A stretch of DNA of 64,000 bases from Peptococcaceae bacterium. GTDB taxonomy: Bacteria > Bacillota > Desulfitobacteriia > Desulfitobacteriales > Syntrophobotulaceae. The stretch lies in NCBI GenBank assembly GCA_009778595.1, contig WRJI01000002.1, forward strand, positions 23,646 through 87,645, written 5' to 3'. The translations under genes were made by a program, and so were the position numbers. Of this stretch, positions 40,742 to 48,900 are shown piece by piece (within the stretch, counting starts at the first letter, position 1; every line of letters begins with the position of its first letter). The notes beneath the pieces were generated by a model that saw nothing but the letters and a program-made list of their open reading frames with translations, was not told the origin of the DNA and ran no database searches.

Positions 40742-41054
40742 AACTAATATTATATGTAATATGTGGGAATCTATACTGACATAATTTTCCGTGTTTCAAC
40801 GATATAATAGGTGATGTAGACGATAAATCGTAATTATAAGGTAATAATTGGTATATTACTTTTATTCTCAGACGCATGGGGACTCAAGATGTCACAAAAT
40901 TCACGTATAATAGGGTTGAAAACCCTTTTTTCTGGTGGTAATATACTTGTAACATACAAATTGACGCACAAATATTATACATCCGATAGCCTGTAAGCTT
41001 GTGGGCGTGTTTTGTGCGGAAAAAATACCAAAGAGAGAAAGAGGTAAATGAGTT
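40742..41054. other. AT-rich intergenic region at the prophage right end
   Basis: No gene is evident. It contains several TATAAT-like boxes (about 40801 and 40905) and one plus-strand terminator (40912-40931). It may include attP/attR arm sites, but no duplicated core can be checked because the left end is outside the window. Confidence 0.4.
40912..40931 (+). terminator. short intrinsic terminator
   Basis: The stem AGGGTT/AACCCT with loop GAA is followed by TTTTT. It could end a transcript reading past the integrase or a short RNA from the TATAAT at about 40801. Confidence 0.6.
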
Positions 41055-41324
41055 ATGAAACACGACCTGATGAGTGAATATGCAGCAAATCAAGACGAGA
41101 TCATAGCAAGAGCGATCACATTGAAAGAGATGGTGTCGAGAGACGCATGGGATGTGTATCTTGAGATAGAGAGGGCAGAAGCGAAAAGTGCAGCACTTGC
41201 CAGCGCTATTGCCTATAGGGAGGGCCTCGAATTATCTTCTGGGGGTCAATTCGGGGGTCAATTCGGTGTATGCCCTAATATTTTATCCAAAAAGGTCTCG
41301 GGGGGAATCCCCGAGACCCATTGA
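41055..41324 (+). CDS. hypothetical protein next to the tRNA operon
   Basis: This 89-aa ORF has a helical, acidic first two-thirds (MKHDLMSEYAANQDEIIARA). The tail includes GGQFGGQF, encoded by a 12-bp tandem repeat, and then residues read from the tRNA-operon terminator. The last 25 residues are therefore probably host or junction DNA, and the original gene may have ended elsewhere before integration. The start lies behind AAAGAGG. Confidence 0.5.
   Translation: MKHDLMSEYAANQDEIIARAITLKEMVSRDAWDVYLEIERAEAKSAALASAIAYREGLELSSGGQFGGQFGVCPNILSKKVSGGIPETH
41241..41264 (+). repeat. 12-bp tandem direct repeat
   Basis: GGGGGTCAATTC occurs twice in tandem, 76 bp from the tRNA-Leu 3' end. Its position at the predicted prophage border makes it a candidate integrase arm or core site. 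Confidence 0.5.
41289..41318 (-). terminator. terminator of the tRNA operon
   Basis: A perfect 10-bp stem (GGTCTCGGGG/CCCCGAGACC) with a 5-nt loop is followed on the minus strand by five T. It lies 22 nt after the CCA end of tRNA-Leu. Confidence 0.85.
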
Positions 41325-41340
41325 TTTTTCCGAACTTTAC

Positions 41341-41429
41341 TGGTGCCGAAGACCGGAATCGAACCGGTACGAGGGATTAACCTCGCGGGATTTTAAGTCC
41401 CGTGCGTCTGCCAGTTCCGCCACTTCGGC
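41341..41429 (-). tRNA. tRNA-Leu (TAA)
   Basis: A class II tRNA of 89 nt with encoded CCA. Acceptor GCCGAAG pairs with CTTCGGC, there is a long variable arm, and the anticodon loop is CTTAAAA. Last gene of the operon, adjacent to the prophage side. Confidence 0.95.
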
Positions 41430-41439
41430 TTAGAAACAT

Positions 41440-41514
<75 letters not shown>

Positions 41515-41538
41515 GGAAACCAACCGCCATAAAACTGT

Positions 41539-41613
41539 TGGAGCGGGTGACGAGATTCGAACTCGCGACTTTCACCTTGGCAAGGTGACACTCTACCACT
41601 GAGTTACACCCGC
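41539..41613 (-). tRNA. tRNA-Gly (GCC)
   Basis: 75 nt with encoded CCA. Acceptor GCGGGTG/CACCCGC, anticodon loop TTGCCAA, T-loop TTCGAAT. Confidence 0.95.
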
Positions 41614-41621
41614 ATAAGATA

Positions 41622-41697
<76 letters not shown>

Positions 41698-41730
41698 ACA
41701 TTGGGTGGGTAACGAAGCATCCGTATCATC

Positions 41731-41759
41731 ATAATATGCGAATTCCGCTTATTATGCAA
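41731..41759 (-). promoter_or_regulatory. internal tRNA promoter
   Basis: TTGCAT (41754-41759), 17-bp spacer, TATTAT (41731-41736) on the minus strand, in the 72-bp gap before tRNA-Phe. Confidence 0.65.
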
Positions 41760-41769
41760 CGAGATAAAA

Positions 41770-41845
41770 TGGCGACCCCGATCGGACTTGAACCGACGAT
41801 CTCCTGCGTGACAGGCAGGCATGTTAACCACTACACCACGGGGCC
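41770..41845 (-). tRNA. tRNA-Asp (GTC)
   Basis: 76 nt with encoded CCA. Acceptor GGCCCCG/CGGGGTC, anticodon loop CTGTCAC, T-loop TTCAAGT. Confidence 0.95.
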
Positions 41846-41850
41846 GTACT

Positions 41851-41926
41851 TGGTGGGCGATGACAGGCTCGAACTGCCGACCCCCTGCTTGTAAGGCAGG
41901 TGCTCTCCCAGCTGAGCTAATCGCCC
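41851..41926 (-). tRNA. tRNA-Val (TAC)
   Basis: 76 nt with encoded CCA. Acceptor GGGCGAT/ATCGCCC, anticodon loop CTTACAA, T-loop TTCGAGC. First gene of the operon. Confidence 0.95.
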
Positions 41927-41978
41927 GACAAGAATTGCCAACGAAACAACCTAACCAAAATTCTCAAAACCGTTTCTT

Positions 41979-42007
41979 AGTATACACAAAAACAATGTCC
42001 ATGTCAA
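41979..42007 (-). promoter_or_regulatory. main tRNA operon promoter
   Basis: TTGACA (42002-42007), 17-bp spacer, TATACT (41979-41984) on the minus strand, upstream of tRNA-Val. A near-consensus sigma-A promoter. Confidence 0.85.
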
Positions 42008-42062
42008 AGTTTTTTTGCCACATTTTTTTGTCCGAGCCACAAAGAGTATTGTTAACAGAGTA

Positions 42063-42091
42063 TTGTCGAAAAGGAGATCATCCGCTATAAT
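42063..42091 (+). promoter_or_regulatory. promoter of SPFH gene
   Basis: TTGTCG (42063-42068), 17-bp spacer, TATAAT (42086-42091), 57 nt before the SPFH start. Confidence 0.65.
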
Positions 42092-42148
42092 TTAGGCAGG
42101 AGGTCAAAAATTTATGCCTCCCATTCCATTACAAAAGGAGATGTTTAC

Positions 42149-43057
42149 ATGGCAGATATTCTCAGCATCCTTTTAATCGCCCTCATGGTTTTTGTGGGTT
42201 TTATCATCATTGTGTTTCTCGCGTTTCTTTACATCGTTCAGCAACAAACCATCGCGGTAATTGAGCGTTTCGGGAAATTCCACCGGGTGACAGGACCGGG
42301 ACTGCATACGCGCTTGCCTTTTGGCATTGATCGAATTGTTCAGAAAGTGCCTCTGCGGATTCAACAAAGCAACATCGAAATAGAAACCAAAACCAAAGAT
42401 AACGTTTTCGTCCGGCTCAGTCTGGCTGTGCAGTTCCAAGTCGATGCCAGAAAAGTCGTTGACGCATACTACAAACTCGCGGCGCCTCTGGCCCAAATTC
42501 GCTCCTACGTCGAAGACGCGATCCGTTCCTCACTGCCGAAATATATCCTGGACGAATCCTACGAGAAGAAAGACGATATTGCCCAGGACGTCTTCGATTC
42601 CGTCTCAGCTGTCATGTCAGAGTACGGATACGTTATCATTAAAACATTAATCACCGCCATTGAACCGGCTCAGGAAGTCCGGGACTCCATGAACGCCATC
42701 AACGCTGCCCAACGTCATCGGCAGGCAGCCCAGGAACTGGCGAACGCGGACAAAATCAAAGTGGTTACAGCCGCCGAAGCGGAAGCCGAGAAAGACCGGC
42801 TCCACGGCGTAGGTATTGCCAACCAACGCAAAGCCATTGTTGACGGCCTGAATGAATCTTTTCACGAACTCCAAGACTGCGGACTCAATGAGAAAGATAT
42901 TATGACCATCCTCCTGACAGAACAATATCTGGATGCCATGAATAACTTCGCCAAACACGGCAACCAAGCGATCTTCCTGCCGGCCAATGCCGGCGGCGCC
43001 GAAGAAATTCGCACACAGATATTGAGTTCCTTAATGGTGAATAATAACGGTCAATAA
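42149..43057 (+). CDS. SPFH/stomatin-family membrane protein
   Basis: This 302-aa protein has one N-terminal membrane helix (about 6-30). The SPFH/band-7 domain follows (AVIERFGKFHRVTGPGLHTRLPFGIDRI, then VPLRIQQSNIEIETKTKDNVFVRL, AVQFQV). A coiled C-terminal half is rich in AEAEAEKDR. Such proteins form oligomers on the inner membrane face and organise proteases or raft-like zones. No NfeD partner is adjacent. The start lies behind AAAAGGAGATG. Confidence 0.92.
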   Translation: MADILSILLIALMVFVGFIIIVFLAFLYIVQQQTIAVIERFGKFHRVTGPGLHTRLPFGIDRIVQKVPLRIQQSNIEIETKTKDNVFVRLSLAVQFQVDARKVVDAYYKLAAPLAQIRSYVEDAIRSSLPKYILDESYEKKDDIAQDVFDSVSAVMSEYGYVIIKTLITAIEPAQEVRDSMNAINAAQRHRQAAQELANADKIKVVTAAEAEAEKDRLHGVGIANQRKAIVDGLNESFHELQDCGLNEKDIMTILLTEQYLDAMNNFAKHGNQAIFLPANAGGAEEIRTQILSSLMVNNNGQ

Positions 43058-43091
43058 ATATAAAATCGAGAATCAGAAGTCATGACAAAGC

Positions 43092-43129
43092 CAGCCGGCC
43101 CAAGTTTCGACCGAAACTTGGGCCGGCTG
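43092..43129. terminator. long perfect hairpin between convergent genes
   Basis: The 18-bp perfect inverted repeat CAGCCGGCCCAAGTTTCG with a 2-nt centre lies between the SPFH gene (plus) and speB (minus). It can end transcripts from both sides, though neither side has a long T-run. Confidence 0.6.
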
Positions 43130-43170
43130 AGATTTACATAGTCATTGCATCCTCCCTTTAGAGGCTGCGA

Positions 43171-44058
43171 TTACGAAGCGCAAAAGATCTCCCTCACCAC
43201 TTTCGCTGCCAGAATTGCTGTACGCTCACTCACGTCCGTCCCGGGACACACCTCGACAACATCAAATCCAATTATGTTCAACCCTTTCAACATTTGTACC
43301 CCTTGCAACAATTCCGCTGACGAACACCCTCCCGGTTCCGGTGTCCCTGTCCCAGGCGCAAAGGCAGGATCAACAACATCAATATCGATGGATACATACA
43401 CCGGCATCTCCGGCATCTCCGCCAGCTCCGCCACAACCGACGCCAATGCCGCCGGTATATCGCCCCCGGTCAGACAGGTTCTTTCCCGGGCAAAATCCCA
43501 TTCCTCGCGGGTCCCGGAACGAATGCCGAACTGGTACACCCGGCGCGGTTTCAAGATATCCGCCACCTTGCGCATCACTGTCGCGTGGGACAAACCCTCC
43601 CCCATATAAAACTCCCGCAAATCGGCGTGCGCGTCGAAATGCAGCACGACCAGATCCGGATACATAGCATGAGCCGCCCTGATCAGCGGCAAACTGACCA
43701 GATGTTCCCCCCCCAGGAAACAAGGCCGTTTTCTGTCGGCAAAAAATCTTGCCGCTGCCTGTTCCATCAGATCCAGAGCTTTAGCGACATTGCCAAAAGG
43801 CAACACAAGATCCCCCAGATCACAAATCCGGCAATCCCCCAACTCCCGATCCAACGCCGGGGAATACTCTTCTAACACCACAGACGCGGCACGAATCGCC
43901 TGAGGCCCGAAACGAGACCCAGGCCTATAGCTGACGGTATAATCCATAGGAACCCCCAACAATACAGCCTCCGCCTCATCATAACCCGCGTCCGCTGTCA
44001 GAAAGCACCCATAATTCTCCACAGACTCCTGCAAGGAAAACACCGACGCGCCCCCCAT
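43171..44058 (-). CDS. speB: agmatinase
   Basis: This 295-aa ureohydrolase hydrolyses agmatine to putrescine and urea. The manganese ligands sit in LGGEHLVS, HFDAHADLR and SIDIDVVDPAFAPGTGTPEPGG, and VMRKVAD completes the family layout. The N-terminus GVPMDYTVSYRPGSRFGP is typical. It is last in the polyamine operon, 18 nt after speE, and ends at the long palindrome. Confidence 0.93.
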   Translation of the reverse strand: MGGASVFSLQESVENYGCFLTADAGYDEAEAVLLGVPMDYTVSYRPGSRFGPQAIRAASVVLEEYSPALDRELGDCRICDLGDLVLPFGNVAKALDLMEQAAARFFADRKRPCFLGGEHLVSLPLIRAAHAMYPDLVVLHFDAHADLREFYMGEGLSHATVMRKVADILKPRRVYQFGIRSGTREEWDFARERTCLTGGDIPAALASVVAELAEMPEMPVYVSIDIDVVDPAFAPGTGTPEPGGCSSAELLQGVQMLKGLNIIGFDVVEVCPGTDVSERTAILAAKVVREIFCAS

Positions 44059-44076
44059 CCCTATGCATTTCCAATC

Positions 44077-44904
44077 TTAGCGAACAATCTCCTTAACAAA
44101 AGCCGGCAGCTGGAACGCCGCCTGCTGCAATTCTTTCGTATAATACCTCATCGGTTTCCCCGCCAACCGGTTCCCGCAAGCCTCTTCCGGATCAACTTCC
44201 TTGGATCCGCACAAGAAACACCACAACCCGCTGGGATACGTCGGAATCGAAGCCATATAAAGCTTACAAATGGGGAAAACGCTTCCCACATCACCAACCA
44301 TCCGCTTGATAAACGATCCGTTCATAAACGGCGACTCGCTCTGGGCCACCATAAGGCCACCCGGACGCAAGGTATGGAAAACATTCTGATAGAACTCCCG
44401 GTTGAACAACCCTTCCGCAGGACCGATCGGATCCGTTGAATCCACAATCACCACGTCAAAAGCGTTGGGATTCTCCTTAACGAAACGAATCCCGTCCTCC
44501 ACCCGAATCTCCACCCGTTCGTCATCCAAAGCGCAGGAAATCGTCGGCAGATACTTCCGCGCGGCCTCAATAACCCGGCCGTCGATCTCGACCAGCACCA
44601 CCTGTTTCACCGTATCGTGCTTAAGGGTCTCCCGCACTGTGCCGCCGTCGCCCCCACCGATAATCAACACTTTTTCCGGGTGCTGATGTGCGCTGAGAGG
44701 AACATGGGTGATCATCTCATGATAGATGAATTCATCCCTCTCCGTTGTCATCACCAACCCGTCCAACACCAACATACGCCCATATTGAACAGTGTCCAGA
44801 ATAGCCAACTCCTGAAAATCCGTCTTCTCCCTATGCAACGTCTCTTTTATTTTTAATGAGATCTTCAAATAATCACTATGCTTCTCGGAATACCACAATT
44901 CCAT
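44077..44904 (-). CDS. speE: spermidine synthase
   Basis: This 275-aa aminopropyltransferase transfers an aminopropyl group from decarboxylated SAM to putrescine. It has the N-terminal MELWYSEKHSDYLKISLKI domain, GMLVLDGLVMTTERDEFIYHEM, IIGGGDGGTVRE (SAM-binding glycine loop), VEIDGRV and DVVIVDSTDPIGPAEGLF (catalytic Asp). The start lies behind AGGAGGGCC. SAM decarboxylase (SpeD) is not seen in the window. Confidence 0.95.
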   Translation of the reverse strand: MELWYSEKHSDYLKISLKIKETLHREKTDFQELAILDTVQYGRMLVLDGLVMTTERDEFIYHEMITHVPLSAHQHPEKVLIIGGGDGGTVRETLKHDTVKQVVLVEIDGRVIEAARKYLPTISCALDDERVEIRVEDGIRFVKENPNAFDVVIVDSTDPIGPAEGLFNREFYQNVFHTLRPGGLMVAQSESPFMNGSFIKRMVGDVGSVFPICKLYMASIPTYPSGLWCFLCGSKEVDPEEACGNRLAGKPMRYYTKELQQAAFQLPAFVKEIVR

Positions 44905-44940
44905 ATCTCAGGCCCTCCTACACACTCATCTTATCGCCGT

Positions 44941-45006
44941 CCTCATCAAACGCGTCCCCAGTCCTCATCAAACGCGACCCCAGTCCTCATCAAACGCGAC
45001 CCCAGT
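44941..45006 (-). repeat. 22-bp tandem repeat, three copies
   Basis: The unit CCTCATCAAACGCGACCCCAGT (plus strand) occurs three times (one substitution) plus a partial fourth copy that runs into the pdaD stop codon, between pdaD and speE. Confidence 0.9.
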
Positions 45007-45011
45007 CCTCA

Positions 45012-45476
45012 TCAATACCACAGAGGCACCGCCGCAAAAACACAAGCCACCGACTCCACACAATGTTCTACCGCTGCCGTCTTGACATCAGCCAGAACCA
45101 CACCACGTTTCTCAAAAGCTTCTTCCACCATCTGAATCACATAAGCTTTCGCCTCAGCCGCGCTCATAACCCCAGAATGCTCCATAATCACACCGGGGCG
45201 ATCCCCGTCAGCAGGAATCCCCACAGCCACTGCCGCCGCAATCAACGACCCCGATTCTGACGAAACAAGAGACCCGTAGGCAATGGGCAACAACGACCCT
45301 TCCGGAATTACAACACCGGCGTCAAGCTCACAACGAGGAGGCAAGATCGAACTCACACGCAGCAAATTCAAATTTCCGACGCCGGCAGCCAGCAGGGAAT
45401 TATCAAAAGCCGTCAATTCTGTCTTCCCCTCAGCCGAAGCAGCCGTCAAAAAATATTTAGTTGGTCGAGGCAACAA
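45012..45476 (-). CDS. pdaD: pyruvoyl-dependent arginine decarboxylase
   Basis: About 154 aa from a TTG at 45476, 5-7 nt after GAGGAGGGG (a second TTG follows). It starts LLPRPTKYFLTAASAEGKTE and has NLLRVSSILPP, where self-cleavage between the two Ser makes the pyruvoyl group. LPIAYGSLVSSESG and AVEHCVESVACVFAAVPLWY complete the family. It makes agmatine from arginine, feeding speB and speE downstream. The longer frame to 45587 lies inside the preceding gene. Confidence 0.9.
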   Translation of the reverse strand: MLPRPTKYFLTAASAEGKTELTAFDNSLLAAGVGNLNLLRVSSILPPRCELDAGVVIPEGSLLPIAYGSLVSSESGSLIAAAVAVGIPADGDRPGVIMEHSGVMSAAEAKAYVIQMVEEAFEKRGVVLADVKTAAVEHCVESVACVFAAVPLWY

Positions 45477-45504
45477 AGAGAACCCCTCCTCATAATGATG
45501 ATGG

Positions 45505-46770
45505 TCAACCGTCAGAAACAATATCCGTATAACTAATCGATCGGCTATGCTCGGTATGACTCCATTCCCGCCTATTCTTGTGGGCAAACCCCAAAGCCAG
45601 AATCGGAATCCACGTATACATAAACACAGGATACAGAATCAACCCCAAATAAGCCCTAAGCGGGATCCGGTCTCGGGTAAAACTCACAATCGTAAACAAC
45701 GCCATCGCCAGCAACACCGCTTGCCAGAAAAACGGCGGCAACACATCTGTCATCAACGTATGACTCACCGCATCGCCCAAGAAGAAATCAATCAACAACA
45801 CGATCGTCCCGATCATAATCATATGGGGTTGAAACAGATGAATCGCCGTATCAAAATAGCACCATTTTTTTTCGGTAAACCCCTTGTGCAACAACGGCCA
45901 CAAATAATTCCCTGACACGTCCACATGTCCCTGAGCCCACCTTTTCCGTTGCTTGCAAGATTGGCCGAACCCCAAAGGTTTCTCATCATAAACCACAGCA
46001 TCATGAGCCCACTCGGTTTTCACGCCACGCATCAAAGCCCGCGCCGAAAACTCCAGATCCTCCGATAACGAATGTGCACCCCACCCCATCTCCTTCAGCA
46101 ACTGATAGGAAATACACATACCTGTACCAGCCAAAAGACCAGAAAGCTTCAAATGGTGACGAGCCAGCTGCAGCATCCGATTAACCATCCAGAACGAAAT
46201 AGCGAATGAATTGGTCACCCAAGTATCGTAGGGATTCTTCGTATCCAGATACCCCTGCACAATCTGGCACCCTTCGCTCATTTTGCTGTTCATAACCTCC
46301 AGGAAATCCTTCTTTACCAGATTATCAGCGTCAAAAATAACGATGCCGTCATATGGTTTGTCCAAAGCAAATATCTGATCGAACAACCATTCCAAGGCAT
46401 ACCCCTTGCCCCGATCCACTGTATTGAACCTCTCGAAAACATTGGCTCCTAACCCACGGCAGATTTTTGCTGTCTCATCCGTACAGTTGTCGGCCACAAC
46501 AAATACATCATAAAGCTCCTTTGGATACTCGAGCATATTCAGGTTCTCAATCAGAGGCCCGATCACTTTCTCCTCATTATGGGCTGCCACCACAATCGCA
46601 AACCTTTTTACCGGTTCCAACCGCGGTGTCGCCTTGCTGCGCTGCAAACCTCTCACAGCCAGAAACACATAATAGATTGCATAAATAAACATCAGCAGCT
46701 GCATAATCACAAGAAGATACTTAGCAAACTGATCAACTACATTGTATAAATGAAACCCAACAACGTCCAT
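45505..46770 (-). CDS. family 2 glycosyltransferase, membrane-bound
   Basis: This 421-aa protein has an N-terminal membrane helix (about 12-32). The GT2 domain follows: FAIVVAAHNEEKVIGPLIENL, VVADNCTDETA, IVIFDADNLV (DxD), SLSEDLEFSARAL and QRKRWAQGH (QxxRW). Three to four C-terminal membrane helices complete it. It is of the processive, BcsA/HAS-like class that makes or extends envelope polysaccharide. It is placed before the polyamine genes, apparently in one operon. Confidence 0.88.
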   Translation of the reverse strand: MDVVGFHLYNVVDQFAKYLLVIMQLLMFIYAIYYVFLAVRGLQRSKATPRLEPVKRFAIVVAAHNEEKVIGPLIENLNMLEYPKELYDVFVVADNCTDETAKICRGLGANVFERFNTVDRGKGYALEWLFDQIFALDKPYDGIVIFDADNLVKKDFLEVMNSKMSEGCQIVQGYLDTKNPYDTWVTNSFAISFWMVNRMLQLARHHLKLSGLLAGTGMCISYQLLKEMGWGAHSLSEDLEFSARALMRGVKTEWAHDAVVYDEKPLGFGQSCKQRKRWAQGHVDVSGNYLWPLLHKGFTEKKWCYFDTAIHLFQPHMIMIGTIVLLIDFFLGDAVSHTLMTDVLPPFFWQAVLLAMALFTIVSFTRDRIPLRAYLGLILYPVFMYTWIPILALGFAHKNRREWSHTEHSRSISYTDIVSDG

Positions 46771-46822
46771 ATAACCCCCTGGGTGATAGTTCGTGATTCC
46801 CGATTCTATGTTCCTCTCAGAC

Positions 46823-47215
46823 TCATTTCCTATTATTCCTCTTGCTGAACTTCATAACCAACAATAGAATACAAAAACCGATAATCCCGATTAATACAAG
46901 ACTCAGTTTCAACGCGGCCGCGATCGATGCCCAATAAGCATCAGCAATCTGCGGCCCGGCTACAAAAGGAATAAAATTACGGTAGATCGAAGCGATAACC
47001 CGGCTTAACAGAATCGTAACCACAACCGTCGCCGAAACAACGATGAGGGCTGTTAAACCAAAATTCCGGCTGGGGCGAGGATCCGGTCGATCATAACGGC
47101 CATAACGGTCTTGGCGAAACTCGCGTCGGTATTCCTGGCGAAACTTTTTACGGTCCCGTTTGCGTTTCCACCAATAATATTCTATATATAGCCAACGTTT
47201 AAACCTCTCCCACAT
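46823..47215 (-). CDS. hypothetical membrane protein
   Basis: This 130-aa protein has a very basic, aromatic N-terminus (WERFKRWLYIEYYWWKRKRD, then many Arg). Two membrane helices follow at about 53-75 and 95-120. First gene of the leftward operon with the glycosyltransferase. It may be an accessory of the polysaccharide enzyme. No family is recognised. Confidence 0.7.
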   Translation of the reverse strand: MWERFKRWLYIEYYWWKRKRDRKKFRQEYRREFRQDRYGRYDRPDPRPSRNFGLTALIVVSATVVVTILLSRVIASIYRNFIPFVAGPQIADAYWASIAAALKLSLVLIGIIGFCILLLVMKFSKRNNRK

Positions 47216-47332
47216 AAAAATCCCCCCGTAACTTTTATGCGGGAACCCACAATCTGATTCGAAAACCTGCCATAACCCTCATAACAAGTTAAATAATCCG
47301 CGATTTTGCTCTCTTCTCAGCTCCTATCCTTC

Positions 47333-47338
47333 ATTATA
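47333..47338 (-). promoter_or_regulatory. extended -10 promoter of the glycosyltransferase/polyamine operon
   Basis: On the minus strand TTTGTTATAAT gives an extended -10 (TGTTATAAT); the -35 (GTCGAA-like) is weak. It lies 118 nt before the 46823-47215 gene. Confidence 0.55.
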
Positions 47339-47393
47339 ACAAACCTGATATATTTTCGACATAACTTTGAAAATTCCTGCCATCCTTCTGATT

Positions 47394-48863
47394 CTACCAA
47401 GTTCGCCGCCGCCAAAAATCCGGGCTGAACAAAACCAGAAACGGAATGATCTCCAGACGCCCGAACACCATACAAAAACTCAACACAATCTTTATCCCCG
47501 ATGGGGCGGTATGATATCCCACTGCCGGACCTAAAGCGCCAAAAGACGCCCCCGTATTGCCCAAGGCTGCCATCGCCGCACCCATGGCGGTAAATGGTTC
47601 AAAACCCATGGCGCTGATCACCAGAGACGACACAACAAAAATACCAATAAACAGGAAGAAATACTGCGAAATCGCGCTCTGCAAAGACTCGCTCAAGGTA
47701 TTTCCTGCTAACTCAATAGACCGCACCTGCCTCGGATGGATAGCCTTTTTGATAAAAGCCACCGCCATTTTCCCCAACACCAACGCCCGGGAAACCTTGA
47801 GCCCTCCGGCGGTAGACGAACTGCAGCCACCAACAGCCATGAGCATAAGCAAAATAATCTTGGCAAACCCCGGCCACGTATCATAATTGCTTAGAGAAAA
47901 CGCCGTAGAAGATGTGAAAGAAACCGCGTGAAAAGAAGCCTGCCTCGCCGCTTCTCCTATCCCCATACCGGAAGCCAGAACAAGATTCGCGCCAATCATC
48001 ACCGCCGCGCCGACCACAATCATAAAATACGCTCGCAGCTCAATGTTCCCGAAAACGTCGCGCCCGCTGTTATTCCCTCGGCTTTTGCGATGCAACAACG
48101 CGATAATCAGTGTGAAATTAACGCCCCCTAAGAACATCGTCACCATCAAAACAATCTCAATCGCTAAGCTGTCATACCCCGCAATCCCCTGAGACGCCAC
48201 CGTAAACCCGCCGGTGCAAACCGACGTCAACGCATGGCTGATAGCGTCATAAACCGGCATCCCCGCCACCAGAAGCGCAACCGCCGTGACCACCGTGAAC
48301 CCAAGATAGAACTTCCAGAGCATTGAAATCTTGTCTCGAATCTTAGGCATGATTTTTTGTGGCATGAAATCCGCCACCTCGGTATTATAGAGATTCACAG
48401 CCCCAATCCCCATATTCGGCAACAACAGGATAAACATCATAATAACACCCATACCGCCAACCCAATTGGACAGACTCCGCCAAAAGAGCAACCCCCGAGG
48501 CAGGCTTTCCAAATTGGTCAGAACACTCGTCCCGGTGGTGGTAAACCCGGCCACCGACTCAAACAACGCGTCAACGAAGTTATGAATCGTCCCGGTCAGC
48601 AAATAGGGTGCCGTTCCCAGCACACAAGCGACAATCCATGTTCCGGCCACCACAAGATAAGCCTCTCGAATACCCATTTTGCCTTCAAAGCTGCTATATC
48701 GAACCAGGATCAACCCCAACACCACAAACACAACCGCGCAAGCCCCAAACACCAGCGCGTCACTCTCCCGATACCAAAGGGCAACCAAAACCGGCGCCGC
48801 CATAGCGCCGCCAAACAAAACCAGAAAACGCCCAAGAACAGAACCCAACATACGAAAATTCAC
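47394..48863 (-). CDS. trkH: Trk/Ktr-type potassium transporter subunit
   Basis: This 489-aa membrane protein has four M1-P-M2 repeats. Pore filters are GFTTTGTSV, SVCTGGFTV, FTSSTAFSL and GNTGASFG. The third has Ala where Gly is usual, so it may be altered. It ends with GRLEIIPFLVLF. It forms the K+ channel-like unit gated by TrkA, encoded upstream. Last gene of the rapZ operon. Confidence 0.9.
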   Translation of the reverse strand: MNFRMLGSVLGRFLVLFGGAMAAPVLVALWYRESDALVFGACAVVFVVLGLILVRYSSFEGKMGIREAYLVVAGTWIVACVLGTAPYLLTGTIHNFVDALFESVAGFTTTGTSVLTNLESLPRGLLFWRSLSNWVGGMGVIMMFILLLPNMGIGAVNLYNTEVADFMPQKIMPKIRDKISMLWKFYLGFTVVTAVALLVAGMPVYDAISHALTSVCTGGFTVASQGIAGYDSLAIEIVLMVTMFLGGVNFTLIIALLHRKSRGNNSGRDVFGNIELRAYFMIVVGAAVMIGANLVLASGMGIGEAARQASFHAVSFTSSTAFSLSNYDTWPGFAKIILLMLMAVGGCSSSTAGGLKVSRALVLGKMAVAFIKKAIHPRQVRSIELAGNTLSESLQSAISQYFFLFIGIFVVSSLVISAMGFEPFTAMGAAMAALGNTGASFGALGPAVGYHTAPSGIKIVLSFCMVFGRLEIIPFLVLFSPDFWRRRTW

Positions 48864-48900
48864 AATGCCACCTTATCCAATTACGCCCCGACTCCCACCA

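Noticed and set aside
44941..45006. Possible CRISPR array
   Set aside because: The 22-bp units are directly adjacent with no spacers; it is a simple tandem repeat.
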